A stretch of 29,005 nucleotides of DNA from UBA6197 sp047638075 (GTDB taxonomy: Bacteria; Pseudomonadota; Alphaproteobacteria; Rhodobacterales; Rhodobacteraceae): assembly GCF_047638075.1 (NCBI RefSeq), contig NZ_JBLJBV010000068.1, positions 1 through 29,005 on the forward strand. Reading direction: 5' to 3'. This document shows positions 14,936 through 23,042 of the stretch, piece after piece. A program made the position numbers and the translations under genes. Position 1 is the first letter of the stretch. Every line of letters starts with the position of its first letter. Under the pieces are notes generated by a model. That model was not told the DNA's origin. It saw only the letters and a list, made by a program, of their open reading frames with translations, and searched no databases.

Positions 14936-15880
14936 ATGGCTTTGAAGGTTGCGATCCAGATGGATCCGATTGGCGCGGTCAATATTGACGCCGACAGTAC
15001 CTTCCGCATTGCGGAAGAGGCGCAGGCGCGTGGGCATAGTTTATTTTACTATACGCCCGACAAGCTTTCTTACCGTGAGGGGCGGATTCTGGCGCGTGGC
15101 TGGCCGCTGACGGTGCGGCGTGAAGGCGGGAATCATTTCACGTTGGGAAATGAGGTCGAGGTGGATCTTGCCGAATGGGATGTGGTTTGGCTTCGTCAGG
15201 ACCCGCCTTTTGACATGGGCTACATCACCACGACGCACCTTCTGGACCGGATTCATCCTGCGGTGCTGGTGGTCAACGATCCGTTTTGGGTACGCAATTC
15301 GCCCGAAAAGCTGTTGGTGCTCGACTTTCCTGACCTGACTCCGCCCACCTTGGTTGCGCGCGATCTGGAAACGATTCGGGCGTTCAAGGCGAAGCATGGC
15401 GATATCATCCTGAAGCCACTTTACGGCAATGGCGGGGCCGGGGTGTTCCGGCTGGATCCGAATGACCGCAATCTTGCGTCGCTGCACGAACTGTTTGTCA
15501 GCCTTAGCCGCGAGCCGTTGATTGCGCAAAAGTTCATTCCCGACGTCTCAAAAGGCGATAAGAGAATCATTTTGGTCAACGGCGAACCCGTTGGAGCGAT
15601 CAACCGGGTTCCGGCGCCGGGCGAGACGCGGTCAAACATGCATGTCGGGGGGCGCCCCGAGAAAGTTGGCCTGACGGCGCGTGATCGCGAAATCTGCGCC
15701 ATTATCGGCCCGGTCTTGCGCGAAAAGGGGCAGGTTTTCGTTGGTATTGATGTGATTGGTGACTGGCTGACCGAAATCAACGTGACCTCTCCCACAGGCA
15801 TTCTGGAGCTGGAGCGGTTCGACGGTGTAAATATTGCCGCGAAGATATGGCAGGTTATCGAGGAAAAGCGCGCCGTCTGA
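14936..15880 (+). CDS. gshB: Glutathione synthetase
   Basis: Joins gamma-glutamylcysteine and glycine with ATP in the second step of glutathione synthesis. A 314-aa single ATP-grasp protein starting MALKVAIQMDPIGAVNIDADS, with NDPFWVRNSPEKLLVLDFP, the ATP-binding DIILKPLYGNGGAGVFRL (about 155-172) and the C-terminal metal/glycine region EINVTSPTGILELERFDG. AAAGGGGGTGG upstream of the ATG is the ribosome site. It follows yraN by 72 bp on the same strand and ends near the convergent comM stop. Glutathione made here could serve the GST at the left edge, though that is only a general metabolic link. Confidence 0.97.
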   Translation: MALKVAIQMDPIGAVNIDADSTFRIAEEAQARGHSLFYYTPDKLSYREGRILARGWPLTVRREGGNHFTLGNEVEVDLAEWDVVWLRQDPPFDMGYITTTHLLDRIHPAVLVVNDPFWVRNSPEKLLVLDFPDLTPPTLVARDLETIRAFKAKHGDIILKPLYGNGGAGVFRLDPNDRNLASLHELFVSLSREPLIAQKFIPDVSKGDKRIILVNGEPVGAINRVPAPGETRSNMHVGGRPEKVGLTARDREICAIIGPVLREKGQVFVGIDVIGDWLTEINVTSPTGILELERFDGVNIAAKIWQVIEEKRAV

Positions 15881-15898
15881 GGGGGGTAGGCCGCGCCA

Positions 15899-17413
15899 CT
15901 ATTGCCCGACGCGAAGCGACAGGCGAAAGCTGACTGCCTCGGCAATATGCGGGGCGGCGACGCGGTCAGCCGCGTCCAGATCCGCGATTGTGCGCGCGAC
16001 CCGCAAGACCCGGTGATAGCCCCGGGCGGTTAGCCCGAAGCGATCAGCGACCCGCGCCAACAGCGCGCGACCTTCGGTGTCGGGGGCGGCTATATTTTCA
16101 AGCAGGGCGCCCTCGGCTTCGGCGTTTACCCGGATGTTCGCATGGCCTTCAAATCGGGCCAGTTGGCGGTCGCGGGCTGCAATCACCCTTTTGGCGATAA
16201 CGGCTGTTGACTCGCCAGTGGCGGGCAGGTCCAAGTCAGAATAGGCAACCGCCGGCACCTCAATACGCAAATCGAAACGGTCCATGAGCGGCCCAGAGAT
16301 CTTGCCAAGGTAATCCTCGCCACAATTCGGCACTCGTGCACAGGCGCGGGACGGATCCGATAGGTAACCGCATTTGCAAGGGTTTGCCGCAGCTACCAAA
16401 AGAAATCGGCAGGGGTAGCGGATATGAGCATTGGCGCGTGCCACGACCACTTCTCCGGTTTCAATCGGTTGACGCAGGGTTTCCAGCACCGCGCGGGAAA
16501 ATTCGGGAAATTCATCCATGAACAGCACACCATTGTGCGCAAGGCTGATTTCGCCGGGTTTTGCGCCGCGCCCGCCCCCTACGATAGCGGCCATCGAGGC
16601 GGTATGATGCGGTTCGCGAAAGGGGCGCGCACGCGATATTCCCCCTTCGGACAGCAATCCCGACAGGGAGTGTATCATAGAGGTTTCCAGGGCTTCCGCT
16701 GCCGATAAAGGCGGCAAAATGCCTGGAATTCGTGCTGCCAGCATTGATTTTCCAGACCCCGGTGGCCCGACCATCAGTAAATGGTGCCGCCCCGCGGCTG
16801 CAATCTCCAGTGCGCGTTTGGCCCTTTCCTGCCCCTTTACATCGCGCAGATCACGAATGGTGCCAGTCTGTGTTACCTCGCCGGGCTCTGCCGGTGTGAG
16901 GGGCTGGCGACCAGTGAAATGGCCGATGGTCTCGGCCAGCGTGGACGGGGCAAAGACCGCGGTTGCGCCAACCCATGCAGCCTCGGCGCCACAAGCGCGA
17001 GGGCAGATCAAGGCGCGTTCCTCTGCCGCCGCGGCAAGGGCGGCGGGCAGCGCGCCCACCACGGGTACCAACCGCCCATCCAAAGACAGCTCGCCCAGTG
17101 CGACACAGCCTGCGACCGCGTCAGAGGGCAGGATTTCAATAGCGGCAAGCAAGGCAAGGGCGATCGGAAGGTCGAAGTGAGACCCCTCTTTGGGCAGATC
17201 CGCAGGCGACAGGTTTACCGTGATTTTCTTTGAGGGCAGGGCGATGGCCAACCCATTCAGCGCCGCGCGGACCCGTTCGCGGGCTTCAGAGACCGCCTTG
17301 TCTGGCAACCCGACGATGGCGAAACCCGGCATACCGGGCGCAATGGCGCATTGCACCTCAACCATGCGGGCGTCGACCCCTTCGAAGGCCACCGTATAGG
17401 CGCGCGCTACCAT
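15899..17413 (-). CDS. comM: YifB/ComM family AAA+ ATPase (Mg-chelatase-like)
   Basis: A 504-aa protein: N-terminal Lon-protease-like domain (1-170; NLSPADLPKEGSHFDLPIALA), then the AAA+ module with Walker A GPPGSGKS (216-223), LFMDEFPEF as Walker B, and a cysteine-rich insertion (CKCGYLSDPSRACARVPNC). ComM is known as a hexameric helicase that promotes branch migration during natural transformation and homologous recombination; the family is widespread even in bacteria not known to be competent. Divergent from the rpoH-type sigma gene; the 190-bp region between them contains an RpoE-type promoter directed at that sigma gene. It ends 19 bp from the gshB stop. Confidence 0.93.
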   Translation of the reverse strand: MVARAYTVAFEGVDARMVEVQCAIAPGMPGFAIVGLPDKAVSEARERVRAALNGLAIALPSKKITVNLSPADLPKEGSHFDLPIALALLAAIEILPSDAVAGCVALGELSLDGRLVPVVGALPAALAAAAEERALICPRACGAEAAWVGATAVFAPSTLAETIGHFTGRQPLTPAEPGEVTQTGTIRDLRDVKGQERAKRALEIAAAGRHHLLMVGPPGSGKSMLAARIPGILPPLSAAEALETSMIHSLSGLLSEGGISRARPFREPHHTASMAAIVGGGRGAKPGEISLAHNGVLFMDEFPEFSRAVLETLRQPIETGEVVVARANAHIRYPCRFLLVAAANPCKCGYLSDPSRACARVPNCGEDYLGKISGPLMDRFDLRIEVPAVAYSDLDLPATGESTAVIAKRVIAARDRQLARFEGHANIRVNAEAEGALLENIAAPDTEGRALLARVADRFGLTARGYHRVLRVARTIADLDAADRVAAPHIAEAVSFRLSLRVGQ

Positions 17414-17517
17414 GTCCCACCCCTGCTTCAGTCAAGGTTAACGGCTAGGGGGGGAAGGTTTAAGAAGCGTTAATTTGCCATCAAGGCCCGCTGTCACGCG
17501 ATAAATGAAATTTTGCG

Positions 17518-17546
17518 TGATCCACAAGACAGCGCCCTTCGTATCA
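17518..17546 (+). promoter_or_regulatory. RpoE (group IV sigma)-type promoter of rpoH2
   Basis: TGATCC at 17518-17523 is separated by exactly 18 nt from TATCA at 17542-17546. The consensus known for Rhodobacter RpoE, the singlet-oxygen/oxidative-stress ECF sigma factor, is TGATCC-N18-TAAGA or TATAA. The -35 is perfect and the -10 has the conserved TA and final A. Predicted transcription begins about 50 nt before the rpoH2 ATG at 17604. In Rhodobacter sphaeroides rpoHII is a direct RpoE target, so this site fits its context. Confidence 0.8.
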
Positions 17547-17603
17547 GGCATAGTGAAAGGGCAGTGCACCGCAATCAGTGGGTGGGAGACCCGGGAGGCT
17601 GAG

Positions 17604-18482
17604 ATGGCACTCGATGGAATGACCGATGAAACGTTACCGCGTCACGCGATGCGCGCGGAGATGCTGGATGCCGAAACCGAAGTGGCGTTGGCCCGCGCTT
17701 GGCGCGACCACCGCGACGAGGCTGCGCTACACCGGCTTGTGACCGCCTATATGCGGCTTGCGATTTCGATGGCGTCAAAGTTTCGGCGCTACGGCGCGCC
17801 GATGAACGACCTGATCCAAGAGGCGTCCTTGGGCTTGTTGAAGGCCGCCGATAAATTTGACCCCGAACGCGGCGTCCGGTTTTCGACCTATGCCGTCTGG
17901 TGGATCAAGGCCAGCATTCAGGATTTCGTGATGCGCAACTGGTCGATGGTGCGCACCGGATCTACCAGTGCGCAAAAGGCGCTGTTTTTCAACATGCGCC
18001 GGGTGCAGGCGCAGCTTGAGCGCGAGGCCGAGGCAGAGGGCGAGCATCTTGACGGGTTTCAACTACGCCAGCGTATTGCTGCGGAAATCGGGGTGCCGCT
18101 GGCCGATGTCGAACTGATGCATGGACGTCTTGCCGGGTCGGATTTTTCGCTGAACGCCACGCAATCGTCGGACGAAGAGGGCCGCGAATGGATCGAGGCG
18201 CTGGAAGATGATGGTCCGGGCGCTGCCGAACTGGTCGCCGAGGCGCACGATGGGGCGCTGATGCGCGGCTGGTTGGGGCAGGCTTTGGCCGTTCTAAGCC
18301 CGCGAGAGCGGTTCATTGTCGCAGAGCGCCGCCTGCGCGACGACCCGCGCACCCTTGAATCGCTTGGAACCGAGTTGCGCCTGTCAAAGGAGCGGGTCCG
18401 TCAACTTGAGGTTCAGGCCTTTGGCAAGATGCGCAAAAGCCTTGAAACGCATGGCGCCGAGGTACATCAGTTCTTCGTATGA
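17604..18482 (+). CDS. rpoH2: RNA polymerase sigma factor of the RpoH (sigma-32) family, RpoHII type
   Basis: A 292-aa group 3 sigma factor for heat-shock or oxidative-stress genes. Region 2 includes LVTAYMRLAISMASKFRRYG and the core-binding and -10 region DLIQEASLGLLKAADKFDP, then RFSTYAVWWIKASIQDFVMRN; region 4 is LSPRERFIVAERRLRDD with LESLGTELRLSKERVRQLE. The start MALDGMTDETLPRHA and the overall text match RpoHII of Rhodobacter rather than RpoHI. GGGAGG lies 5 nt before ATG 17604; an upstream in-frame ATG at 17505 is rejected because it would precede the promoter. Regulated, by the sequence, by a TGATCC-N18-TATCA promoter. The stop overlaps the ChaN-family gene by 4 nt. Confidence 0.95.
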   Translation: MALDGMTDETLPRHAMRAEMLDAETEVALARAWRDHRDEAALHRLVTAYMRLAISMASKFRRYGAPMNDLIQEASLGLLKAADKFDPERGVRFSTYAVWWIKASIQDFVMRNWSMVRTGSTSAQKALFFNMRRVQAQLEREAEAEGEHLDGFQLRQRIAAEIGVPLADVELMHGRLAGSDFSLNATQSSDEEGREWIEALEDDGPGAAELVAEAHDGALMRGWLGQALAVLSPRERFIVAERRLRDDPRTLESLGTELRLSKERVRQLEVQAFGKMRKSLETHGAEVHQFFV

Positions 18483-19282
18483 AGCACCTGACCCTTGCCT
18501 TGCTGTTGTTGGCTTTCCCCGCCCATGCCGTCGAGGTGACGGCTGACGCGCTTGATACGCTTTCGGCGGAAATCGTCGTTTTGGGTGAGGTGCATGACAA
18601 TCCCGCCCATCATGTCAATCAGGCGCGCGCGGTGGCCGCTTTGGCCCCCAAGGCGCTGGTGTTTGAGATGCTGACCCCCGATCAGGCCGCGCAAGCGACG
18701 CCACAATTGCGTGCCGGCGATCCGGTGGCATTGGGTAAGGCCTTGGGCTGGGCCGAGGCCGGCTGGCCCGATTTTGCGCTTTACGCCCCGATTTTTGCGG
18801 CAGCGCCCGACGCGTTGGTCGTCGGTGGTGCGCTGGCGCGTGATGATGTCCGCCGCGCCATGAGCGAGGGCGCCGCCGCCGTTTTCGGCCCCGAGGCTGC
18901 GCGTTTTGGCCTGACCGAGCCGCTGCCCCCCGCGCTACAATCCGCGCTTGAGGCCGAACAGATGGCGGCCCATTGCAACGCGCTTCCCGCCGAAATGCTG
19001 CCCGGAATGGTCGAGGCGCAGCGATTGCGTGACGCGGCTTTTGCGCGGGCGGCCTTGCAGGCGCTGGAACTGACAGGCGGGCCTGTGGCCGTTATCACCG
19101 GTACCGGCCATGCGCGCATTGATACCGGGTTGCCCGCCGTGCTGCGCCGTGTCGCGCCTGAGCGTTCCGTCCTTTCGCTGGGCCAGTTGGAGCGCCCGGC
19201 CACGGGCCCCCAACCCTATGATCTGTGGATCGTCACCGACCCGGCACCCCGCGAAGACCCCTGCCTGACCTTTCAAAAGTAG
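18479..19282 (+). CDS. ChaN-family (Tiki/TraB-like fold) exported protein
   Basis: A 267-aa protein with a cleavable signal peptide (MKHLTLALLLLAFPAHA, likely cut before VEV) but no lipobox cysteine, unlike the lipoprotein ChaN of Campylobacter. The mature part carries VLGEVHDNPAHHVNQ (about 34-48) and near the C-terminus GTGHARIDTG, the conserved GExH and GxxH pairs of the PF04187/Tiki-like fold, where histidines can bind heme or a metal. Its function in alphaproteobacteria is not established. It begins in the stop of rpoH2 (ATGA), so it is probably co-transcribed from the RpoE-type promoter and induced by the same stress. A link to heme or oxidative damage is speculation. Confidence 0.85.
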   Translation: MKHLTLALLLLAFPAHAVEVTADALDTLSAEIVVLGEVHDNPAHHVNQARAVAALAPKALVFEMLTPDQAAQATPQLRAGDPVALGKALGWAEAGWPDFALYAPIFAAAPDALVVGGALARDDVRRAMSEGAAAVFGPEAARFGLTEPLPPALQSALEAEQMAAHCNALPAEMLPGMVEAQRLRDAAFARAALQALELTGGPVAVITGTGHARIDTGLPAVLRRVAPERSVLSLGQLERPATGPQPYDLWIVTDPAPREDPCLTFQK

Positions 19283-19339
19283 CGCGCGCTTGCGCCTGTT
19301 CCCCCTCGCGCCTAAAGCTGGGGCAAAGCGGAGGGCACG

Positions 19340-20560
19340 ATGCTGGCGGATAAAAAGATACTCCTGATCATCGGTGGCGGAATTGCGGCTTATAAAACGC
19401 TTGATCTGATCCGGCGGTTACGCGCGCGTGGCGCCTCGGTGGTGCCGGTTCTGACGCGTGCTGGGGCGGAATTTGTCACGCCGCTGTCGGTGTCGGCGCT
19501 GGCGGGGGCAAAGTGTTATACGGACCTCTTTGATCTGACCGCCGAGGCCGAAATGGGCCATATCCAACTGTCACGCGCGGCCGATCTGGTGGTGGTGGCC
19601 CCTGCGACGGCTGATCTGATGGGCAAGATGGTGGCGGGGTTGGCCAATGATCTGGCCTCGACACTGCTGATGGCTACCGACAAACGCGTGCTGCTGGCCC
19701 CGGCCATGAATGTGCGCATGTGGCAGCACCCGGCCACCGTGCGCAACCGCGCCGTGTTGGCGGATGACGGGGTGCTGTTTGTCGGCCCGAATGACGGCGA
19801 CATGGCCTGCGGCGAATTTGGCCCCGGCCGAATGGCCGAGCCGCTGGAAATTGTCGACGCGGTCGCCGCCGCGCTGGGGGCCGGGCCGCTGACGGGGCGG
19901 CATGTTCTGGTGACCTCGGGGCCGACGCATGAACCGATTGACCCGGTGCGCTATATCGCCAACCGCTCGTCCGGGGCGCAAGGGGCCGCACTGGCCGCCG
20001 CGCTGCGCGATCTGGGCGCGCGGGTGACGTTCGTGACCGGCCCGGCATCCGTGCCGCCACCGGCGGGGGTGCAGGTTGTTGCGGTGGAGACGGCCGCGCA
20101 GATGCTGGCGGCGGTTCAGCAGGCGTTGCCCGCCGATGCGGCGGTCTTTGCCGCAGCCGTGGCAGATTGGCGCGTGGCCAATGCCGCCGGACAAAAGATG
20201 AAAAAGGACGGCTCGGGCCGCGCCCCGGCACTGGAGTTTGCCGAAAACCCCGACATTCTGGCGACCGTCAGCCAGATGGATGCCGGGCGCCCCGGCCTTG
20301 TGGTGGGCTTTGCTGCCGAAACGCATGATGTGCTGGCCCATGCCAAGGCAAAACGGGCCCGCAAGGGCTGTGACTGGATTATCGCCAATGATGTCAGCCC
20401 GGCCACCGGCATCATGGGCGGGGCGGAAAACGCGGTGACGGTTATTGACGCGGGTGGTGCGGAAAGCTGGCCGCGGATGGGGAAGGATGCGGTGGGCCGC
20501 CGATTGGCGCAACGCATTGCCGAGGCGTTGGGGCGGCTTCAGGCTGTTGATGACGTCTGA
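19340..20560 (+). CDS. coaBC: Bifunctional phosphopantothenoylcysteine decarboxylase/phosphopantothenate-cysteine ligase
   Basis: Catalyses two steps of coenzyme A synthesis: ligation of cysteine to 4'-phosphopantothenate (CoaB) and FMN-dependent decarboxylation (CoaC). The CoaC half (1-~185) has GGGIAAYKTLDLIRRL, the PAMNVRMW motif and the catalytic-cysteine loop GDMACGEFGPGRMAEP. The CoaB half has TSGPTHEPIDPVRYIANRSSG, AAVADWRV and the KMKKDGS nucleotide/substrate loop. GGAGGGC precedes ATG 19340. Length (406 aa) is normal. It is followed on the same strand by dut and a MoeB-like gene, a common alphaproteobacterial arrangement. Confidence 0.97.
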   Translation: MLADKKILLIIGGGIAAYKTLDLIRRLRARGASVVPVLTRAGAEFVTPLSVSALAGAKCYTDLFDLTAEAEMGHIQLSRAADLVVVAPATADLMGKMVAGLANDLASTLLMATDKRVLLAPAMNVRMWQHPATVRNRAVLADDGVLFVGPNDGDMACGEFGPGRMAEPLEIVDAVAAALGAGPLTGRHVLVTSGPTHEPIDPVRYIANRSSGAQGAALAAALRDLGARVTFVTGPASVPPPAGVQVVAVETAAQMLAAVQQALPADAAVFAAAVADWRVANAAGQKMKKDGSGRAPALEFAENPDILATVSQMDAGRPGLVVGFAAETHDVLAHAKAKRARKGCDWIIANDVSPATGIMGGAENAVTVIDAGGAESWPRMGKDAVGRRLAQRIAEALGRLQAVDDV

Positions 20561-20630
20561 GAACCCGCAGTAAATACACGTTGCATGGCGCCTGCGCTGG
20601 CAAGTTCTGATACGGTAAGAGGAAGGGGCG

Positions 20631-21098
20631 ATGGCTCTGATTTTGAAAATTCTGCGCGAAGACTGGGCGGATGCGGCCATTGCACTGCCGTCATATGCGA
20701 CGGCGGGCGCGGCGGGGGCGGATGTGCGCGCCAACCTGCGGCCAGAGGACCGCGACTCAGGCTTTACGCTGGCGTCGATGCAGCGCGCGATTGTGCCGAC
20801 CGGGCTTCGGGTGGAAATTCCCCCCGGATTTGAGGTGCAGATCCGCCCCCGGTCAGGGCTGGCGCTGAAACATGGGATCACGCTGCCAAACACGCCGGGC
20901 ACGATTGACAGCGATTATCGCGGCCCCATGGGGGTGCTTTTGGTCAATCTGGGGGCCGAGCCCTATACGGTTCATCATGGCGACCGGATTGCGCAACTGA
21001 TCATAGCGCCGGTAGTGCAGGCCGGGTTTGCGCTGGTCGATGCCTTGGGGGAAACGACGCGGGGCGATGGCGGGTTCGGATCGACCGGGCGGGGGTGA
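20631..21098 (+). CDS. dut: dUTP diphosphatase
   Basis: Hydrolyses dUTP to dUMP and pyrophosphate, keeping uracil out of DNA and supplying thymidylate synthesis. A trimeric dUTPase of 155 aa with the five motifs: GAAGADVRA (I), the RPRSGLALKHG core (III), NTPGTIDSDYRGP with the catalytic Asp and Tyr, GDRIAQLIIAP (IV) and the C-terminal glycine arm RGDGGFGSTGRG (V). A GAGGAAGGGG ribosome site precedes the ATG. It lies 70 bp after coaBC, and the next gene's start codon immediately follows its stop, indicating an operon. Confidence 0.97.
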   Translation: MALILKILREDWADAAIALPSYATAGAAGADVRANLRPEDRDSGFTLASMQRAIVPTGLRVEIPPGFEVQIRPRSGLALKHGITLPNTPGTIDSDYRGPMGVLLVNLGAEPYTVHHGDRIAQLIIAPVVQAGFALVDALGETTRGDGGFGSTGRG

Positions 21099-21099
21099 T

Positions 21100-22146
21100 A
21101 TGGTGGTTTTGATTCTGGCAGCGGCATTGGTCGGGTTGGGGCTGTTTTTGAAGGTTCCGGCGCGCGGTATCTGGGCGATGCTGACCGTGTTTTGGCTGGC
21201 GCTGGTGGGGGCGCATCTGGTGACTTATCCGGCCGCCAATCCAGTCAGTGAGGCTATCGGAGGGAGCCTTGTTCTTTGGGCCGGGCTGGGTGTGGCGGTG
21301 GTCGTCATCCAGCTTTATCGGCGGGGGTTGGCCGCACTTCGCGCGCGCGCGGTCGCGGCGCCCGGCCCGTCGCAGGGCACCTTTGCCCCCGCGGAACTGG
21401 ACCGCTACGCCCGCCATATTGTGCTGCGTGAGGTTGGCGGTGCGGGCCAGAAACGGCTGAAGGGCGCGAAAGTGCTGGTGGTGGGGGCAGGGGGCCTGGG
21501 CTCTCCGGTGCTGCTATATCTGACGGCGGCGGGGGTGGGCACGATCGGGGTGATTGATGACGACGTCGTGTCAAACTCGAACCTGCAACGGCAGGTGATC
21601 CACACGGATGCCCGGATTGGTCAGCCGAAGGTGTTTTCCGCCCAGGCTGCCATGCGCGCGCTGAACCCCTATGTGATTGTGCGCCCCTATAACCGCCGCC
21701 TGACGGAGGCAGACGCGGGGCCGCTTTTTGCCGATTATGACCTGATCCTTGACGGAACCGACAATATCGCGACCCGTTACATGGTGAACGCGGCTGCGGT
21801 GGCGGCCCATAAGCCCCTGATTTCCGGCGCGATTGCCCAATGGGAAGGGCAGCTAAGCCTCTATGACCCGGCCCGTGGCGCGCCCTGTTTTGCCTGTGTC
21901 TTTCCGCAGGCGCCCGCAGCGGGGCTGGCCCCGGCCTGTGCTGAGGCGGGGGTGGTGGGCGCTTTGCCCGGTGTCGTTGGCGCGATGATGGCTGTCGAGG
22001 CGATCAAGGAAATCACCGGGGCCGGGCAGGCGCTGCGTGGCAGGCTGGTGATCTATGACGCGCTTTGGGGGGAAAACCGTCAGATCACGGTCACTCGGCG
22101 TGCTGATTGCGCGGTCTGTGGCGCGGTACATGCCGCGAACGGGTAA
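21100..22146 (+). CDS. moeB: Membrane-anchored MoeB/ThiF-type adenylyltransferase
   Basis: A 348-aa two-part protein. The first ~80 residues contain three hydrophobic segments (about 1-17, 24-44, 54-73) ending in the basic YRRGLAALRARA. The rest (95-340) is an E1-like adenylyltransferase: RYARHIVLREVGGAGQKRL, nucleotide loop GAGGLGSP (129-136), NLQRQVIHTDARIGQPK with the adenylation Arg, DGTDNIATRY, and zinc CxxC pairs at 263/266 and 337/340; Cys280 may be the family's conserved cysteine. MoeB activates the MoaD C-terminus for molybdopterin synthesis, but ThiF or another sulfur-carrier partner cannot be excluded. No rhodanese domain follows. ATG 21100 is chosen with GGGGGTG directly upstream; the frame is open earlier inside dut. 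Confidence 0.85.
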   Translation: MVVLILAAALVGLGLFLKVPARGIWAMLTVFWLALVGAHLVTYPAANPVSEAIGGSLVLWAGLGVAVVVIQLYRRGLAALRARAVAAPGPSQGTFAPAELDRYARHIVLREVGGAGQKRLKGAKVLVVGAGGLGSPVLLYLTAAGVGTIGVIDDDVVSNSNLQRQVIHTDARIGQPKVFSAQAAMRALNPYVIVRPYNRRLTEADAGPLFADYDLILDGTDNIATRYMVNAAAVAAHKPLISGAIAQWEGQLSLYDPARGAPCFACVFPQAPAAGLAPACAEAGVVGALPGVVGAMMAVEAIKEITGAGQALRGRLVIYDALWGENRQITVTRRADCAVCGAVHAANG

Positions 22147-22233
22147 GCCGCCCCACTATCAATGCGGGAACTGGACGCGCGTTGCGGCTGGCCTTAATGT
22201 CTGGCAAAACTGCATGTGACAGGAGCCTGCCCG

Positions 22234-23022
22234 ATGAGAACCGCCGTTGCCCTAGCCTTCGCCCTTGGATGCGCCTCTTTTGTGGGGGCGGCCCATGCCG
22301 AATTGCCGGATCTGGCCGGGCGCGCGGTGACGGTCGTCACCGAAAATGCCTACCCGCCGCTGCAATTCGTTGACAGCTCTGGAACCGCTGTGGGCTGGGA
22401 ATATGACGCAATGGATGAGATTGCCAAGCGGCTGAATTTCAAGGTGGAATACGAAAATTCAAGCTGGGATGCGATGATCCCGGCGGTGTCGGGTGGGCAG
22501 TTTGATATTGGCATGACCGGAATCACGATCCGGGATGATCGCAAGGAGCAGGTGGATTTTTCCGACCCCTACATGCGGTCGGAAATGCTGATGCTGGTGC
22601 GCGGCGATGAGACGCGCTTTGCCGATGCGGCGGGTTTCGCCGCTGATCCGCACCTGTTGATGGCCGCGCAACCGGGCACGACACCGTTTTATGTGGGCGT
22701 CTATGAGGTGCTTGATGGTGACGAGGCAAACCCGCGTATCAAGATGTTTGAAACCTTTGGCGCCGGTGTCGAGGCGCTGCGCGCGGGGGATGTGGATCTT
22801 GCCCTGACGGACAGCACCTCGGCCAACGGCTATGTGGCGGCCTCGGATGGGGGGCTTAAGATTATCGGGGAAAAGCTTGGGGCCGAAGACTTTGGCTTCA
22901 TCTTCCCGAAAGGCTCGGATCTGGTGGCGCCGGTGAACGCGGCGATTGCCGAAATGAAGGCTGACGGCACGTTGGATGCGCTGAATACAAAGTGGTTTTT
23001 GGACTACAAGATGGGCCAATAG
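22234..23022 (+). CDS. Polar amino acid ABC transporter substrate-binding protein
   Basis: A 262-aa periplasmic protein with a signal peptide (MRTAVALAFALGCASFVGAAHA, cut before ELPD). The mature protein follows the family-3 solute-binding pattern: VTENAYPPLQFVDSSGTAVGWEYDAMDEIAKR, IGMTGITIRDDRKEQVDFSDPYM and a C-terminal GEKLGAEDFGFIFPKGSDL. The ligand is probably a polar amino acid, but the exact one is not readable. AGGAG lies 8 nt before ATG 22234; a GTG at 22216 is possible but puts the ribosome site inside the gene. The permease follows on the same strand after 20 bp. Confidence 0.93.
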   Translation: MRTAVALAFALGCASFVGAAHAELPDLAGRAVTVVTENAYPPLQFVDSSGTAVGWEYDAMDEIAKRLNFKVEYENSSWDAMIPAVSGGQFDIGMTGITIRDDRKEQVDFSDPYMRSEMLMLVRGDETRFADAAGFAADPHLLMAAQPGTTPFYVGVYEVLDGDEANPRIKMFETFGAGVEALRAGDVDLALTDSTSANGYVAASDGGLKIIGEKLGAEDFGFIFPKGSDLVAPVNAAIAEMKADGTLDALNTKWFLDYKMGQ

Positions 23023-23042
23023 CGCGCGGGGGCCACAGCGCG

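Noticed and set aside
17460..17473. Possible CtrA site TTAA-N6-TTAA upstream of rpoH2
   Set aside because: The known CtrA consensus has a 7-nt spacer; this has 6, and the flanking bases do not match further.
17505..17603. Upstream ATG extension of the sigma-factor gene
   Set aside because: It would begin before the predicted RpoE promoter -35 and lacks a ribosome site; GGGAGG before 17604 marks the real start.
19571..20902. 443-codon open frame on minus across coaBC and dut
   Set aside because: Crosses two well-supported genes on the other strand; low-complexity Arg/Gly/His-rich product without a recognisable domain.
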